From: Pipra filicauda
Taxonomy: Eukaryota; Chordata; Aves; Passeriformes; Pipridae
Assembly (NCBI RefSeq): GCF_003945595.2
Contig: NW_024103874.1
Location: forward strand, 2,800,001 to 2,864,000
Direction: 5' to 3'
DNA: 64,000 bases
Positions within the stretch are counted from its first letter, which is position 1. Each line of letters starts with the position of its first letter. Position numbers and translations under genes: made by a program. The notes under the pieces are model-generated. The model did no database searches and was not told the DNA's origin. It worked only from the letters and a program-made list of their open reading frames with translations. Positions 8,103 to 22,300 of this stretch are shown one piece after another.

Positions 8103-8450
8103 CCAGAATCACAGAATATGCTGATTTGGAAGGGACCCACAAAGATCATCGAGTCTGACCCCTGGCCCTGCACAGGCCCATCCCCAAGAGTCACCCCCTG
8201 TGCCCCAGAGGATCATCCAAATGCTCCTTGAGCTCTGGCAGCCTTGGTGCTGTGCCCACTGCCCTGGGGAGCCTGGTCAGCGCCCGACCAGCCTCTGGGG
8301 GAAGAACCTTTTTCTAATATCCAACCTCAACCTGCCCTGACACAACTTCAGGCCATTCCCTGGGTCCTGTCACTGGTCACAGAGAACAGAGATCAGGGCC
8401 TGCCCCTCTTCTTCCCCGCACGAAGATGTTGTGGACCGTCATGACGTGAT
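8103..8450 (-). mobile_element. CR1 LINE 3' end fragment
   Basis: Read on the + strand it begins AGAATCACAGAAT, the reverse of the CR1 terminal ATTCTATG-type repeat. Typical CR1 reverse-complement phrases follow (TTGGAAGGGACC, AAAGATCATC, TTTTCTAATATCCAACCT, GGCCATTCCCTGGGTCCTGT). The element is therefore on the minus strand, 5'-truncated, and diverged. CR1 is the dominant LINE of birds and reptiles. The right boundary is approximate. Confidence 0.85.
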
Positions 8451-11400
8451 ACCCCAAGCAGGTTTGGGCCTCAAAGCTGCTCTTGCCCTGTCTCCACTGG
8501 GGCAGAGAGGGAACCATCAGACTCCCAGTCACTGAGGGACCTTCCAAAGGTTCACATGGAGCTTGATGCGATGTCCCTGCTGGACACACACCCTTTTCCA
8601 CCGGTGCCTCACAGCAAACCTGGGCTGAGGGAATGACCTTCAGTCCAGGCAATTGGCCACAAATGTTCCCAAGGCTCCACTGCTTGTGGCTGGTGCCCCC
8701 AGAATGGCTGAGCAGCAGCCCCTGCTGAGGGCTGGCCTGTGCTCTCCGTGCAAACACAACCTGGATTAACCACGGCCTCGGCTCGGGCTTTGTTCAGTCA
8801 GAGGCACAGGGAGTGTGTGAAGCCTCTGGTTTGTTCAGGATCTGCTTTAAACTAAGTACCTCCATGGCTTGCTGTTCCCTAACTGCTGGTGATGGGCTCT
8901 AGTGTTTCAATTACCTGTTCACAGTGAGAGGTCTAATCAGAGGCCTGCGAATCCCCATTACCTGTGACCCCTGCTGGGCCCGAGTCAGTGGGAGTCCCAG
9001 CAGCACAAATGTTTATCTCCGCGCAGTCTTCATCTCTGTCTTTGTTTTGCCTCATTTATAAAGATCTTACTTAAAAGCAAATGACACACAATCAGCGAAG
9101 GGGAAATTAATCACGCTGGAACCAAACTTCTGACACTGAGCTTTAAAGGAAACAAGAGGCACTGATCACAGGCTGGTCCTACGGAGAGGGGATGGCAGCA
9201 CATCAGTGATAAAGTCTTTTTTTCTCAGACAGAAAGCTTTTCCCTCTCTGCTATTTCCTCTACTCTGCTGAGCAATGGGATCCCCTGGGATATTTGGGCT
9301 GCCACAGGAGGAGTATAAGTTTTAATCAAATCTTTCTGTGCCAGTTTGGGGTCATTTTCTCCACTCTGAAGGATCCATTTATCCTGATTAAGGTATCAGA
9401 AGAAGTCGTTTAAAGGACAAATAAATGACAAGAGATTCTATCAGTGAAGGGGAAACCACATACCGAGAGGGTTATAATTAGTTCCTTCTCTTAATACCTT
9501 AGGTGGTGTTGTATTTCACAATCCTAATAATTAAACACTTAGTAGCAGAGTGTTGGATTCGTGTTTTAAAAAACTCATGGGCCAAGCTGGAGGCTTTTCT
9601 GAAGGTTTTCTGAGAGCAAGCAGGGAACAGACATTGTAGCACGTGTGGTGGTGGCAAACTTTCCCAACTGAGTTCAAAGGCCACAGTCACCTTCAAAAAA
9701 CCTGAAAATAGGCTTTTCCTTTCTTAACATGTGCTGATGCTGAAGACTGAGAAAAATCAGAGATTTATACCATCCCAGTGTGGCTTTCTATTTTAGCCTG
9801 TAATAGCACTTGGATGGAAAACTGGTGATTAGGGAAAATGGAGGGAAGACACACTCAAAGCACAGGTGAGAGGATGCTGTGTGTCTTCCTTGTGCTGTTC
9901 CTGCTCTTCACACTCTCATTATTTCCTACTTTTCAAAAGTGATGAGAAGCCTTCACAATGGAAACATCTTGTGTTAACCCTGTTAGTGAAACACAACACC
10001 TTGACTTGGGGCTGAGCAGGTACTTTTTGGATGCCCAGAAGAACGTGATTCACAATGTCTACTGTAATCACTTAATTCTATCCTGAATGCACATTTCTTA
10101 GGGACCAATAAATAGAAGGTGCTTGAAAAACATGAATATTTAGTATTTCAGATGCCCACTTTGTTTCGCTTAACACTTGGGGTAGGAATCTACAATTTCC
10201 AGTTACCCCTATGAGGTGTGAACTGAAACTCAGGTTCACCAAACATTTTTTGCTCTGAGGAAAAACCTCTAGATTTCCTCTGCTTTGTCTGTGCCACCTG
10301 TCCCACTGAGGATCCTGCAGCCAACCCCAGTTTGCAAGAAAACCGTTCTATACCATGGAAAATGAAGCAAAATGAGGCTACAGGAGCCAGTGGAGGCCCT
10401 TCAGCCTTTCCCATGTACCCTAGACAGGTGTAATTACCCAATGTGAGATTTGGTAAGAGTGATTGAATGAATGGAAAGCAAAGCTTAAAATGACCAGAAG
10501 ATCAAATAACATCATCTGCTCTTTGTAGGTTCTTCTACCATTTACATCAGAAATGAAGTGTCACACAGCACAGGTATCTCCAGTAACATATTATGCAACA
10601 CAGCCAACATCTGTTCCTTCTTTCTGATCATCCCCGAGAGATTAAAACCCACTCTTTTGAGAAAGCAGGGCTCTCATTAGCAAAATATCAGTATAAAAAA
10701 GTATTTTTTTGTAAAACACAACTTCACTAAATATATCAATGTTGTTGGGACCACAATTACAAAGATCCTTTTCCTACAATCTCCTGATTATTCATAATAG
10801 CTGAATATGGTACATTATTAATAATTCAGTAGTTTTTGAATTGTTCTAAATTCTATAAAATAAGAAAGAAAATTACTTCAGGGATTCAATTAGCAAATTA
10901 TTCCAAGGCACTGATAATTGTTAATGCTTCTTGATAGAGGCTTTTCCTGTGTGAAGACAATTCTGTAATTACCCAGGAGATGGCATAAGTAGACCAGTTA
11001 TTGATCTGCCGGTACCAAGAAATAAAACTAAGGAAGGATTACAAATACCCTATTTGAAAACAAAGCTACTTACAAAAATGTGCATTTTGATATAGTCAGG
11101 GGAGAGAAGTTTTCTTTCTCAAGACAAAGGCCTTGCCTCATCAGCATCGTGCAAGGAAAGCACCACTTGCTGAGGAAAAGGGATGTGAGAAGGCCAAGAT
11201 AAAAATCTTAAGCAGATATTCTGATTTTTTCCACTTATCTATGTCCACTATATAGAAATCTTTCTTTTTGTCCACTGTTTTTTTCCAATGAAGAGATAGC
11301 AACAATGACTGATAAGAAATATATCTCTATGTTTGTATCTGTATTGGACTTTGTCAGCTCATTTCAGCCTGTTTGCTTTTCCAAAGGGTTTTATTCAAAG

Positions 11401-14400
11401 AATTTCTTAAAGTATAGGGCATATGGTAGAATCCATTTACACCAGCAAGGTGAACTCCTCTGAGCACAGAAAAGGAATTTCTGTTTGCAACTGGCCTTCA
11501 ATATGAACGTTTCAATAGGGAAGTTTCTATTTGAGCATTTTACATATTCTGAGATATATTTTCACTCTTCAAACTTACAAATCCCATCGGCAGAATTCTC
11601 TATACAAACCTGTAAATCCCATAAGCAGAACAGACTCTGTGGTAATGGATACTTCAAAGAAGAAACAAAAATTTGGGGACATCTGTTTCCCTCTCTTCAT
11701 TTAGTGTCTCAAAATGCCCAAATCAAGGCTTAGGGAGACATTTGATAGTGTTAAACTGTAGTTCTTGATACTATAAAAGTACTTAGGATTAGTACAAATT
11801 TCCTAACTTGAAACCTGCTGCCTGTCACACTCAGGTTATTGTCCAGAAGTGAAACCATGGAGAAATGCAATTAAACAAGAAACACTTCTTTGGCTCTTGG
11901 GTCAAATCCTGATTAAGCAGATGCTGAAAGACTCTGCATTCCCTTTTTTTTTTTTTTCCTAGGCACTTGCAAGGTGCCACAGAATGTCAGAGTTGAAGCC
12001 TCCCCTTCGGAAAGGCCAAGAGCTGAGTTAGGAGAGTTATTGCAAATCAGCTCTGGGATGCAGGAGTTCAGTTGTGGAGGGAGATTTGTAAACAGCTGGC
12101 AGGGCAAGCACCACATTTCTAAGTTCTGAATTAATTCCAAGGAGGTGATAAAGGAAAAATTTCTGAGATTAGGGGACATAAACATATTTATATAAAAGTA
12201 GAAAAATTAAACTTACCTATTTCAGAACTGGAGATGATCACTTCACCATCCTTCCTGATGTCCATCAAGCATCAATGAATCTTATCTATGTACTGTATGG
12301 GCATCTTTTAGTCCTTGATAGAGCCTGAAAGAAGAAATTTTAGTCCTTAATTAGGGCTTCAAGGTGCTTCCACAAGAAAAGTATTAACAGTTAGACACAG
12401 AACTGCTACTTGTGCTTTGGAATTTTTTTCATCTTATTTTTCAGGATATCTGTGGAAGGGTATTTTTTATCCTGTAATATTTGCCTCCTGCCTGGAATAG
12501 CTTCCACATAGCCAGAGATGGGAGTCTCACATTTAAAAACATCCATGTTTTTTCTTTTCCAACATTTTGTTTAAGAAACATCAGCCAGCACTATCATAAA
12601 CCCACAAAAACTCAGTCCAGTTCAGCTTGTCATGTTGCCAAAAATGCTACTTAGATTAATACAAACACCATCAACCTATTTAATTGAATTGCATTTAGAA
12701 GAGGTGTGGGAAAGAATACAAGATGATTGTGAAAGCTGCACCAACAAATCTTCTGAAGAACATGATGTAGAATTTTATATGTAAAATATTATAAACATAT
12801 TACAAAGCACCAGCCCTCACAGTTGCTCCTAGCAAAGAGACAACATAAAGAAATGGCTTTTAGTGTAGAAACTGGAGTGTATCCTGGATCCTGAAAAGCT
12901 GCTGACACAGGCTGTAACTGATGGAAAACCAACAGAACCTGTCATCTCCATGTCAGAGTACTGACAGTATAAAAGGGTTTCTCATTTAGAAATTCATTTG
13001 AAAGCAGTAGTGACAAGTGAATTCCTGTTTCCATCTACAGTGGAAAGAATTTCCCACTCCAATGGCTGATTTTTCTTTTTGCTATTTTAGAGAAAATCAG
13101 GGATGATTCTGGTGAAGCTGGTGTGATCAAATGGAGCAAATGGAGGGGATGGGGCCTTACACATTTCTTACTCAGAGCATCCATGACTGTGACCAGGACA
13201 TTCTATTCACAGATGCCAGCAGGACACAGTAGGAACCAGGTCTTGTTGAGGAGAGCATGTTTTGAGAAGTATTTATTTATAGGAGACAAACACATGGAGT
13301 TTGGAAAAAACAAGCTCAACTCTCCCAATGATGTCAAAAGATGAGAAAGTCTGGACTGTAGAATATGAGCAACTTATTCAGATATGCTTAGAAATCACAG
13401 TATAAAGGATTATCTCTTCAAATCCAAACGGGAACAAACAAGAATCAAGGATTCTGGAGGGGCTAAACACTAAAGCTAAAAAGGCCTAATGTTGTTTGTT
13501 AGCAGAGAACTGTCCTGGGCAGAGAGTGAGGCAAACACGGACATCCCTGCACCAGGGAGGGGCTGTGTCTCCAGAGCAACTCCGTGCATGGAAGAGGACT
13601 CAAACTGCAAAATCCCTCTCCAGACACAGCAGTGTCTCTTCCCAAGAAACTCAGGACCTCAGATGGAGGAGACAGTTCGTGTTTACATCTTGGTCCAAGC
13701 GAACAGGAAAAGCTAAGGGGAGCACACATCTATCACAGCAGCTGGGAAGCACTGCCAAGGTCAATAATTAAGAAATTGTTTCAGTTTTCTTCCTTGAAGA
13801 TCCAGGTGGCTCCAAAGTAGAGCCAGGGGGCAAATACCACCACAGTGTGATGGATAATGGGGAAGGTTTGGCTCAAGTCTGATCTGAAAACCCAGGGTAA
13901 TACTGCTGTGTACACCCAGTCATGGTACTCAAAATAAAGTATCCTCAGCAGGAGGGGAAAATCAGGAATGCTGATCCATAACTCTGAAAATCCCACTTCA
14001 GGAGATTCCTCTGTGACCCTGGGCAAGGTACTTGCAGTCAGATTTTACTAAACTATTCAGCATCTACCTCCATTGGAGTTAGTGGAAATTAAATGCCAAA
14101 AATCTGTCTACAACATCTCTCCAGCTGTGAAGTGGGAGCAGTCCTATCTGTGCCAAAGAAATACCTCCAAAGATTATGAAGTGTTTCCAGAGGACAGCAA
14201 TAGGATGTGTGTACTTATCCCAAACAGAAATATGAAGTTTCCTCAGCTGATGCTTTGCTGATGTGCTGAATAAATATTGTCTTTAAGTTTTTTTCAATAT
14301 TCAGGTTTATTAGCCAAATGAAAGCAAGGCGTGGATGATATTTCTAATGTGCTGAATAAATATTCATCAGGGTATTCATCAGGATATGCATTTTTTAAGC

Positions 14401-17400
14401 TAAAGATCCAATATTATTTATAGTCTGTGCTTTCATGTGGAGAAGCCAGTTACATGAGAAATGAGGAGGAAAAGTGACACCCTGCCATGAGGTTGCTGGA
14501 TATTTGCTAACAAGAGGGTAATGAGGGTGAAACAATCCTGTGCTTGACTTGAATGGGGAGTTCAACACCTCTGAAAGACCGAGATTTATTTCAGCATCTT
14601 GAACTTCCATGGTTAACAAATGGTTTGTGCAAGATACTTGGCAAACATCAGAGTGAGACGTTCACAGAAACAGGTGGAAAACCCAAACACACACGTCTGC
14701 TGATTCAAAAGCCCAAGACCTTTCAATGTAGGTGGTTTTTAACATCATGATTGGGTATTCTGTTTTAATGCTCAAAATGCAGACTATATCCTCTATCCTT
14801 TCTGGATTAGCAGGGAAGGGGTGGAAGGTGTGTTTGAACAGGAGTTTAAGTGTTTTCTGTGTTTCAAACTCTATAATCACCAAGTGGCAACTCACAACAA
14901 AAGGAATAGCAGAGCTCCCACTTTTCCTTTTCAGCTGCTGTTTGGTTCATGGCAAATTGTTACAACCACAGTTTGGGAATGAAGTATCCAGTCCCTTACT
15001 TAGATTGGAGTGCTTAGAAAGCCCTCAGAAAATGTACTTCTAGGTTGTAATTTCAGCTTATCAGAAAGGCTGAAACAAAGCCAATAGCAACAGTGCCTCT
15101 CCTTCCCCCAGGATGACTCAGGGACTGCTCTTAGAGTCTCTGCTACCGTACACATTCCATCATTATGGCCTCTAAAAATGAAAAATAGGTCAAGAAATTG
15201 CAAGGTGAATGAGTTAATACATAAACCATTATCATATTCAAGCACTATACAACTGACTATCTTCTATTTAATTACAAGGCAGTGGAGTCAGTGCAGTGTG
15301 GTGACATTAATCATTACAATCCTGAAATTTTGTTACCATGGTGTGCTTTTAAAAAGGAAACTATTTTAAGATATAAATTAACTTTGCCTCAGAATTTCCC
15401 TCCCTACACCCTCAGACAAGCAGTAATCACTGTTTGTAGCATTGTGTCAAAGGGATGTGCTGAGCTGCCAGAGCAACTCAGAGATATTAAATATTCCTAT
15501 CAGAGCTACCTCCAGCCTTATTTTGGCCCCATTGCAAAGGCATCCTATTTCCCTGCTGTCTCTTTGCACTTTTTAAGAGACATTTTGGTAGTCAAGGAAT
15601 GTTATGCAATGACAGCTATGAACTTTAATATCCTCTATCTGACATGAAGAATCACAAAGCAGGCATTTGGTCCCTCCCCATGGGCAGCCCAGCTCTCAGG
15701 ACACCAGGATGTGTCTCTAAGCCCTGTTTGCTCCGTTCTCCAGACCCCACACCAAGTGTAGCTCCCTTGCAGGGGGAGCTACATGCAGATATTGTTGTGC
15801 ACATGTAGGTATTTATCAGAATTTACTCCTGCAAAATCTACCTGTAAAGACCACAGGACAAACTGGATCTTTACCCACCACTGCAGATCCATCTCCATCA
15901 CACCTCACTCGTGGGTTTATGTCCTAAGATGTAATTTAGACTCTGACAGCTGGACAGCAGCACTGAGATGATGGACTGGGGTGTCTTCTGGAATCAGATC
16001 AGTTCCTGGGGAAAAGGAGCTGGGAATAAAGCCTTGGATCAGGCTCAGGTTAGAGATGCTGAGGAAGCATTTCTGGCCTGGGTTGAAGGTCTGCTGAATA
16101 GATGTGGTCAGGGAGCAGACAAGAGTGAAAAGGTTTTTGGGGTATGAGAAGAAGGAGCAGGTTATATTGTCTTTTAGGCAGGAACCTGTGACTCTAAACC
16201 TACAGTAGAGTCAGCATTCCCACATGCACAGAGCTGAATTTTCCATTGAGTTAAATTATGTTAGTTGTCCTGATTGTGACCACAAAATAGTCCCTGGAAG
16301 ACAGACTAGATTATTGTTATGCCTATGAAGCAAATATTCTGTTATTGTAAAGGGCAACCATTTTGTGCTTTCTGAACTGAAAGACTATTGTCAATAAGTT
16401 ACAGTTGGAATTCAGACTGGAGCCTGAGGGACCCAGACACTCAAATGCCATTGAACTTCATAAACAGATGAGTGCTTACATCCTTTAGGCTCCTAAATCC
16501 TTCCCTTAAATTACAAATCTGGTCTATAAACACAAAAATCTAATAGTTTGGAAGAAAGGTTTGCAATAAAGTATGGATTCATCCTAAATCCTTCGTTCAT
16601 GAGGTGCTGATCAATATGTATTAAGTATACATAGTCCCAGTGTGTTAGCTCATCACTTGTAAAATCTTTTGACCTTGAACTGTTTCTCCTTTTAATTTCA
16701 CGTGTTTCATTATTCGTTAGGAACTGTCTGGATGGAAGCTCTCTGAAGTAAGAAAAATCATATTATTAATTCTATGGTCACTGGCTCAGACTCTAAGCAA
16801 GGCAGGCAAACCTGGATCTTTTTGCTTACAGGCAAATCCTTCTTGTAGAACAGCTGCAAAGTTTCCTGGGCAGTCACTTGGAGTGCATTTCCAGGCTCTA
16901 ATCTCCCGCTGGAGTGAAATCCAAAGGACAATGGACTGACTAGAATTCCTTTCTTCAACTGGTTTTGATTTTAGTCAAGCTCCAGCATTTCTGGCTTCTG
17001 ATTGGAATCCCTTTGTCCTGTGCCACCCATCAGAGAGGTCATGCCTGTCTTCTTTTGGCACGGAAATGCCTTTTTGCTGGGAAAAAGGAACTTCATGCAG
17101 AACACTGTGCATTTGCATAACCTCTTTGGTAAGAGTTTGTCAAGGAACCCTCTCACTGTTATTTCTGTATTGTTCTCTGTCTCCCTGAGAGCACAGTGCT
17201 GTTTCCAAGGATGCAAAATGATAGCTCTGTCTGGCATATTACAGAATATTAAATGCATTAATAAATCCAGCTTCTCCTGTGTTCTCCTAGTATTTATCTT
17301 CTCACAGTCACTTAAGGGTTTGTTGCACCCACACAAAGCATGTTTTCTGAGAATTACTCATGAAGTTTCTCTTGGTAAGAAAATTTCGAGAGGTGCCTTA

Positions 17401-19128
17401 ATAAACCCTTTTTCTTACTTTGGATTGCTGAGATGGCTATCAGAGATGTAAACAGGTTTTATTTGGTAAATATCAGTACTGTCAACTTCTTCACTATTTA
17501 TATTTTCTGTTCTTAATCAAGGTTTGACCACAGCCTATCTATGGAGCTTTCAGCAAAAAAACCCAGGGCCTTTTAGATTCCCTGAACCTCTAATTCTTAA
17601 AAGACTTGCATGACCATGTAGCTGATGGAAGAACCACTACTTAACAATATTTCCATACATCTATATAGAAATTTCAGTCTATTTTCCATCTATCCTATGG
17701 GAAGTTTTACAGATTTTAGGTCAGAACTAAGACACTGGTTCTGGTGCAGCGGCACTTTTTTGTGCTGCTGCAGAGGATTCTCTTTGTTCAGGTGTATCCA
17801 GGTTGAGTTGTGAATTCCTGGCAGCTCCCAGGCAGTGGAGGCACAGCAGGTGGCACTCGCTGTCTGGAGCAGAGACAGGCTTGGTGCCTGTTTAACCAGA
17901 GAAAAGAAGGCAGCCCCTCTCCCCACGTGCAGAATTCCCCCCTCAGAGGAGGGGATCACTCACTGTGGATCAATTCAATGAGTGTCCTGTCAGCCTGTGC
18001 ACTCACCCCTCTGAGCTGTGTCCATAGGCACACATCTGACAGATCTACCTCAGGGTTTGCAAACTGGGCATCAGGAAAAGAGGAATCAGGATGTGTGACT
18101 GCAGCCCTGGCTGTGCTGGGATCAGGGACCATAATTCCTGTGACACTTATTAAACACGTGGGCTATCGACGTGTTATTGCTCAAACACCAGAGCCATTCT
18201 CTGTTATGTCTCCTCTGTCAGAGATATTTGCAATAAACGTAGACAACCCCAGAATATAAAAGAATAAAAGCCCTTTCTTCAATCCAAAGTGTCAATGAGC
18301 AACCCCTACTCACCAACACACTGTTGCAAACCAGTTGTACAGACAACATTTAGCAGTGTCTAAGTCACTTCCCAGTTTGAACCACTCTAGATTTAAGACA
18401 CAAACGTCCCTGTATCTTTGTAATCTTTGCCTGACAACTCATAGAACTGTTGGAAAAGCATATCAGAGTCCAGTACCAAACTCCAGTTTCTCACACCTAG
18501 CTTGACTTTTCAGGAACCTCATGGAAGAAATAAATTGTATTTTGTTTGATAGATTAACTGGTAAATCTGGTATGAAAGGGGGTGCACACAGTTATTTTTT
18601 CAATGGCATGACAGAAACTGATTTTATAAATGTTCCATACAAGGCTGGTCAGAATGAGAGGGGGTAGTGATATTGAAAAGATAATATCAATAAAAATAAA
18701 GATTAAATTACCATGCATGGTTTGACTTAGAAGTAATGCATATGAAAATAATATGAGGGTTTTTTTCAGAATGTCTTAATGAAAATGGGGATTTCCAAAG
18801 ATTCAGAGGAAAGCTGGACCAAGGGTACAATGTGGAGAATGGGATGAGATGAAGGAGCTGCAGCCTGGCTGTCACACAGCACATCTGTTCTCCACAGGCA
18901 CTTGGGATCACCAGTTTCTGACACACAAAAAAAAGGCAAAACCCCAAACAATTGCACTGTTAGGTGGGGAAACAAATCCCATTTGGAAAATATATGGTTC
19001 TGATGTTTTCTACAAACCTGATTATACTGTCTGATATTATTGATGTTGACAGCAACCGTAAAGTGAATTTGGAGAGATTAAGTGTATGGGGGTCTTGTCT
19101 GTAATTTTTAATAATCCTCTTCTCTTAG
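8451..19128. other. Intergenic desert with few repeats
   Basis: About 10.7 kb of mostly AT-rich sequence with no confident gene. A short poly-T run lies near 11945-11958. An AT-rich stretch at 10781-11000 is dense in TAAT cores. A stretch at 17002-17451 has unusually few stops on both strands. Near 14260 and 14347 there is a short direct repeat (ATGTGCTGAATAAATATT). The open frames here show no consistent coding signal. Confidence 0.5.
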
Positions 19129-19365
19129 ATCCCGAAGAAAAGGAACATTATTGCTGTGGATGTATTAATGGAATCTGCCTGTCGAAATAATGAAATTGAA
19201 AAAGCTTTTATTGGATATGTATATCATAGAAATGTTAGCATTATATATGTCCCTTGTGCCAAATGTATTACCACAGCAATAAGTGGAGAAGCATCAACAG
19301 GAACACAGTATATAATGATGCTTAAAAATCCCTCCTATATTGACATTGCTATAAATCTAACCTGA
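19129..19365 (+). other. Possible terminal exon of an unknown transcript (78 codons)
   Basis: A good pyrimidine tract and acceptor (ATCCTCTTCTCTTAG) at 19128 is followed by 78 open codons and TGA. Two AATAAA signals lie about 400 bases downstream (19771-19776 and 19778-19783). The reading frame (with IIYVPCAKCITTAISG) matches no family I know. No donor-linked upstream exon was found. This can easily be chance in 64 kb of DNA, so it is recorded only as a candidate. Confidence 0.15.
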
Positions 19366-22300
19366 TCTATGAGCCACATTACAGCAAATAATTTGCAACA
19401 CTTTCGATTGGCATTTAGCACTTATTTTCTTTGTTTAAAGTTTTGTATTAATAGGAAATTATTAATAGGTCTGGAAAGCAAATCCAAAGCCTTTGATGTC
19501 AGGTGCAGCATTACAGAACCATTTCCTCTCCTTAGCAAACTTGATCATGTGAAGTATTAGACACCCTACATCTTTTCATCATGAGGCTCAGGTTTTCCAT
19601 GAATAATTGGCAAACCAGGTACAAGACAAACACAGGATGAAATCCAATCAAATAATTGCTAAGCACTGTAGTCAGAAAAGTATATAACATATCAAAATGC
19701 AGAAGGTTTGTGGGAGTTATAGTGGACCATAAATTCTGTAGCAGTCAATAAGGCCATGTTATTACAGAAAAATAAAAAATAAATGCAATCTTGTTAAAAT
19801 ACAGGTAGTAAGTATTTGCTTCAGCTGAAGTAAATTGTCTCTGGATCTGAAATTCATGCTTTGGGAAAGCTGTTGATAAAATGAAGAGAAGTCATAGGAG
19901 AGGGACTAAAATGGCAGCAGGGGGGACCAAAAAACCTGGACTGCTTTGCTGAAGTAAAGAGAAAACTGAGGGAGAGACGAGGACAACCAGATTTTTCCAA
20001 TATGTTGCACTTAATTGTTGTCCCTGTCTATGGAGAGACAAGTGCATCATTTCACCTTCATTAAGGGAAAATGAAAAGGGTCAGTTTTCTAATGTTAGTA
20101 TGGAAACAAACTGCCTGTAAGAATGGTCAAAATACACCTGAACATCAGGAGAGGAGAATGGACTAGATAACAGTCACACACCTGTAACCTGCAAGGCCAC
20201 CACAGGTGGCTTAAAGGAATGTGGAATCCCAGAGCAAAGAGGGGTTTTGATGTCCTTTAATGCAAAGATTTTTTTCATGGGTAGAGGACTTGATACTGCT
20301 ATAACATTATATACTGTAACGCAGTTCAACATATATTACAATGTACTATAACACAGGTTAAATGAATGTTAGGAATCAGAATTTTTTATTAGGATGAGAA
20401 ACTGGCAGTGGGGATTAATTTTTTAAACTTTTTTGAATGTTTTTTTGAAGCAATGACTCAACTCTTTCCTGTGGTTTTAGTATGCACACACATAAACTGG
20501 ATCATATATCTGCAGGAAATTTGCATGCCTGGAGATGAAGGATTTCATGTCAGTGTTAAACAGTGTGTGATGTACGACACCACCACCCCAGCTCCAGAAT
20601 TTATGTTCTAGTTAGAGGAGTCTATGAGCAGGAAACTCTAAACAGCGTAGGAAGAAGCGAACGTGTCAGCCCTTAAATATCAGGTTAGGGAGTCAAAGTC
20701 AGTCTTGGTGAGGTAGGAGACACTTTTTTTTTTTCATTTGAAACTTGTGAGAAAATGAAATCCAAAGTTCTGCTGCAGCTGTGAACTGACAAGTTAAAGA
20801 GCACCGTGGAGCTGCAGCACGTGGGGATGGAGAGAGAGGATGGGAGGCTGCTGGAATGAGAACCGGTGTAAAGCACTTACTAATGTCTGCAGGTGGGCTC
20901 GTTCAGAGACACTTTTATTTTTCTTCCCTCACAAGAATGATTAATTTCTGCCTCTTCAATGTAAAAAGCTGCTGCTCCTGTGTTGTAGTGACACGGTGGC
21001 AGAGATCAGGGACTGCAGTGTCTGTGGGCCTGACTGGCAGCGTTTCCTCCTGGTCCGTAACACCCTCCTGCTGACCTGAGGAGCTGTGGAAGGCAGAGCA
21101 ATGGGAATGTGCTTGGCTGCCTGGTTTCCCAGTAGCAGAGGATGGACAGCCAAGTCCCGAAGCTTTCCATTCAATCAGAGAACATCCCTGCCTCTGGCAA
21201 CAGGGAGGAACTACAGCTGGTACCAACGAGGGAGCTCAGATGTCGCTTTGCCGTTCATGTACGTGTACAGTGATTTGTTCTTGTATATGTGAATATTTCA
21301 GCAGTGCCTAAAATACTTGAAAGGGTTATTGTGCCTCAGCCTCACTTCAGCTGCTGGCAACCATTAAAGTGTTTGTCTCCCCTTTGTTGAACTGGCATTG
21401 CTGGGAGCGTCACCACTGGCACGGCAGTGAGTGACAGGAGATGCTGCACGGAGAGGCACTAATTGGGTGGAACAGGAGCAGCAGACCACGGCTCCTGGGC
21501 AGCTCCAGGAAAGGGCAGGGACTTGTAAAGCGACCTGGCCTCCCTGCTGCGGGGAAAGGGCAAGGCACGAGGGCTCAACGAGAGCACAAGGACATGCCTG
21601 CGTGAATTTGTGACCCTGAGCGGTAGCACAAGGTCGTGTTATCAAGGCAGCTCTTTGCTGTGGAAGGAAATGATGTGAGTGACTATTCTTTTTGGATTAA
21701 AAAATGAGAATTACTGTGGTGTCTACAAGCATGAGAGACTTATTTGCGTGCCCTGTCATCTGGAACATCATCTTCCTTTCCATCCTGGGTGCTGTCACAT
21801 TTTTCATCCTATGCCTCAGTTCTTACTAGAAACCTTCTGATGGACCACTTATTTCTTTCTTTATCCCAGCATGGACTCCATTTTGCCTTCCTCTTGGGAA
21901 GACACTATTCAGATCTCTCTGGCAATTACAGCAGATGCTTAAAAGCAGCCAAAAAGGTACCTCTTAAATCCAGTTGTTTCAGTTGAAGAATTGTCTCTTC
22001 ATTGCCATGACAAACACGAATGCACAGAAACAAAGTAAAATAATACCACCAGGCTTTAAAAACCTCTGCCCCAGCTCATTTTAAACACAAACATCAATGC
22101 TGGGCTTAATCCCTGTTATTGTCTCTGAGTTCATTACAGAGACACGGGCAGACAGGTCGCCCTCACTGTGGGAAGAGAGGGATGCAGGAGAAACATTGTC
22201 ATTCCCTGTGCTCCCAACACGATTTCCCTTCTGTGTGGACAAGCTTTCCTTCCACATTACCACCATAATTTCTTTATTCACTTCAGATGGTAAATGTTTT

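Noticed and set aside
19890..20240. Possible very old CR1-like fragment (GAGGAGAATGGACTAGATA)
   Set aside because: Only short phrases resemble CR1 and no boundary can be set.
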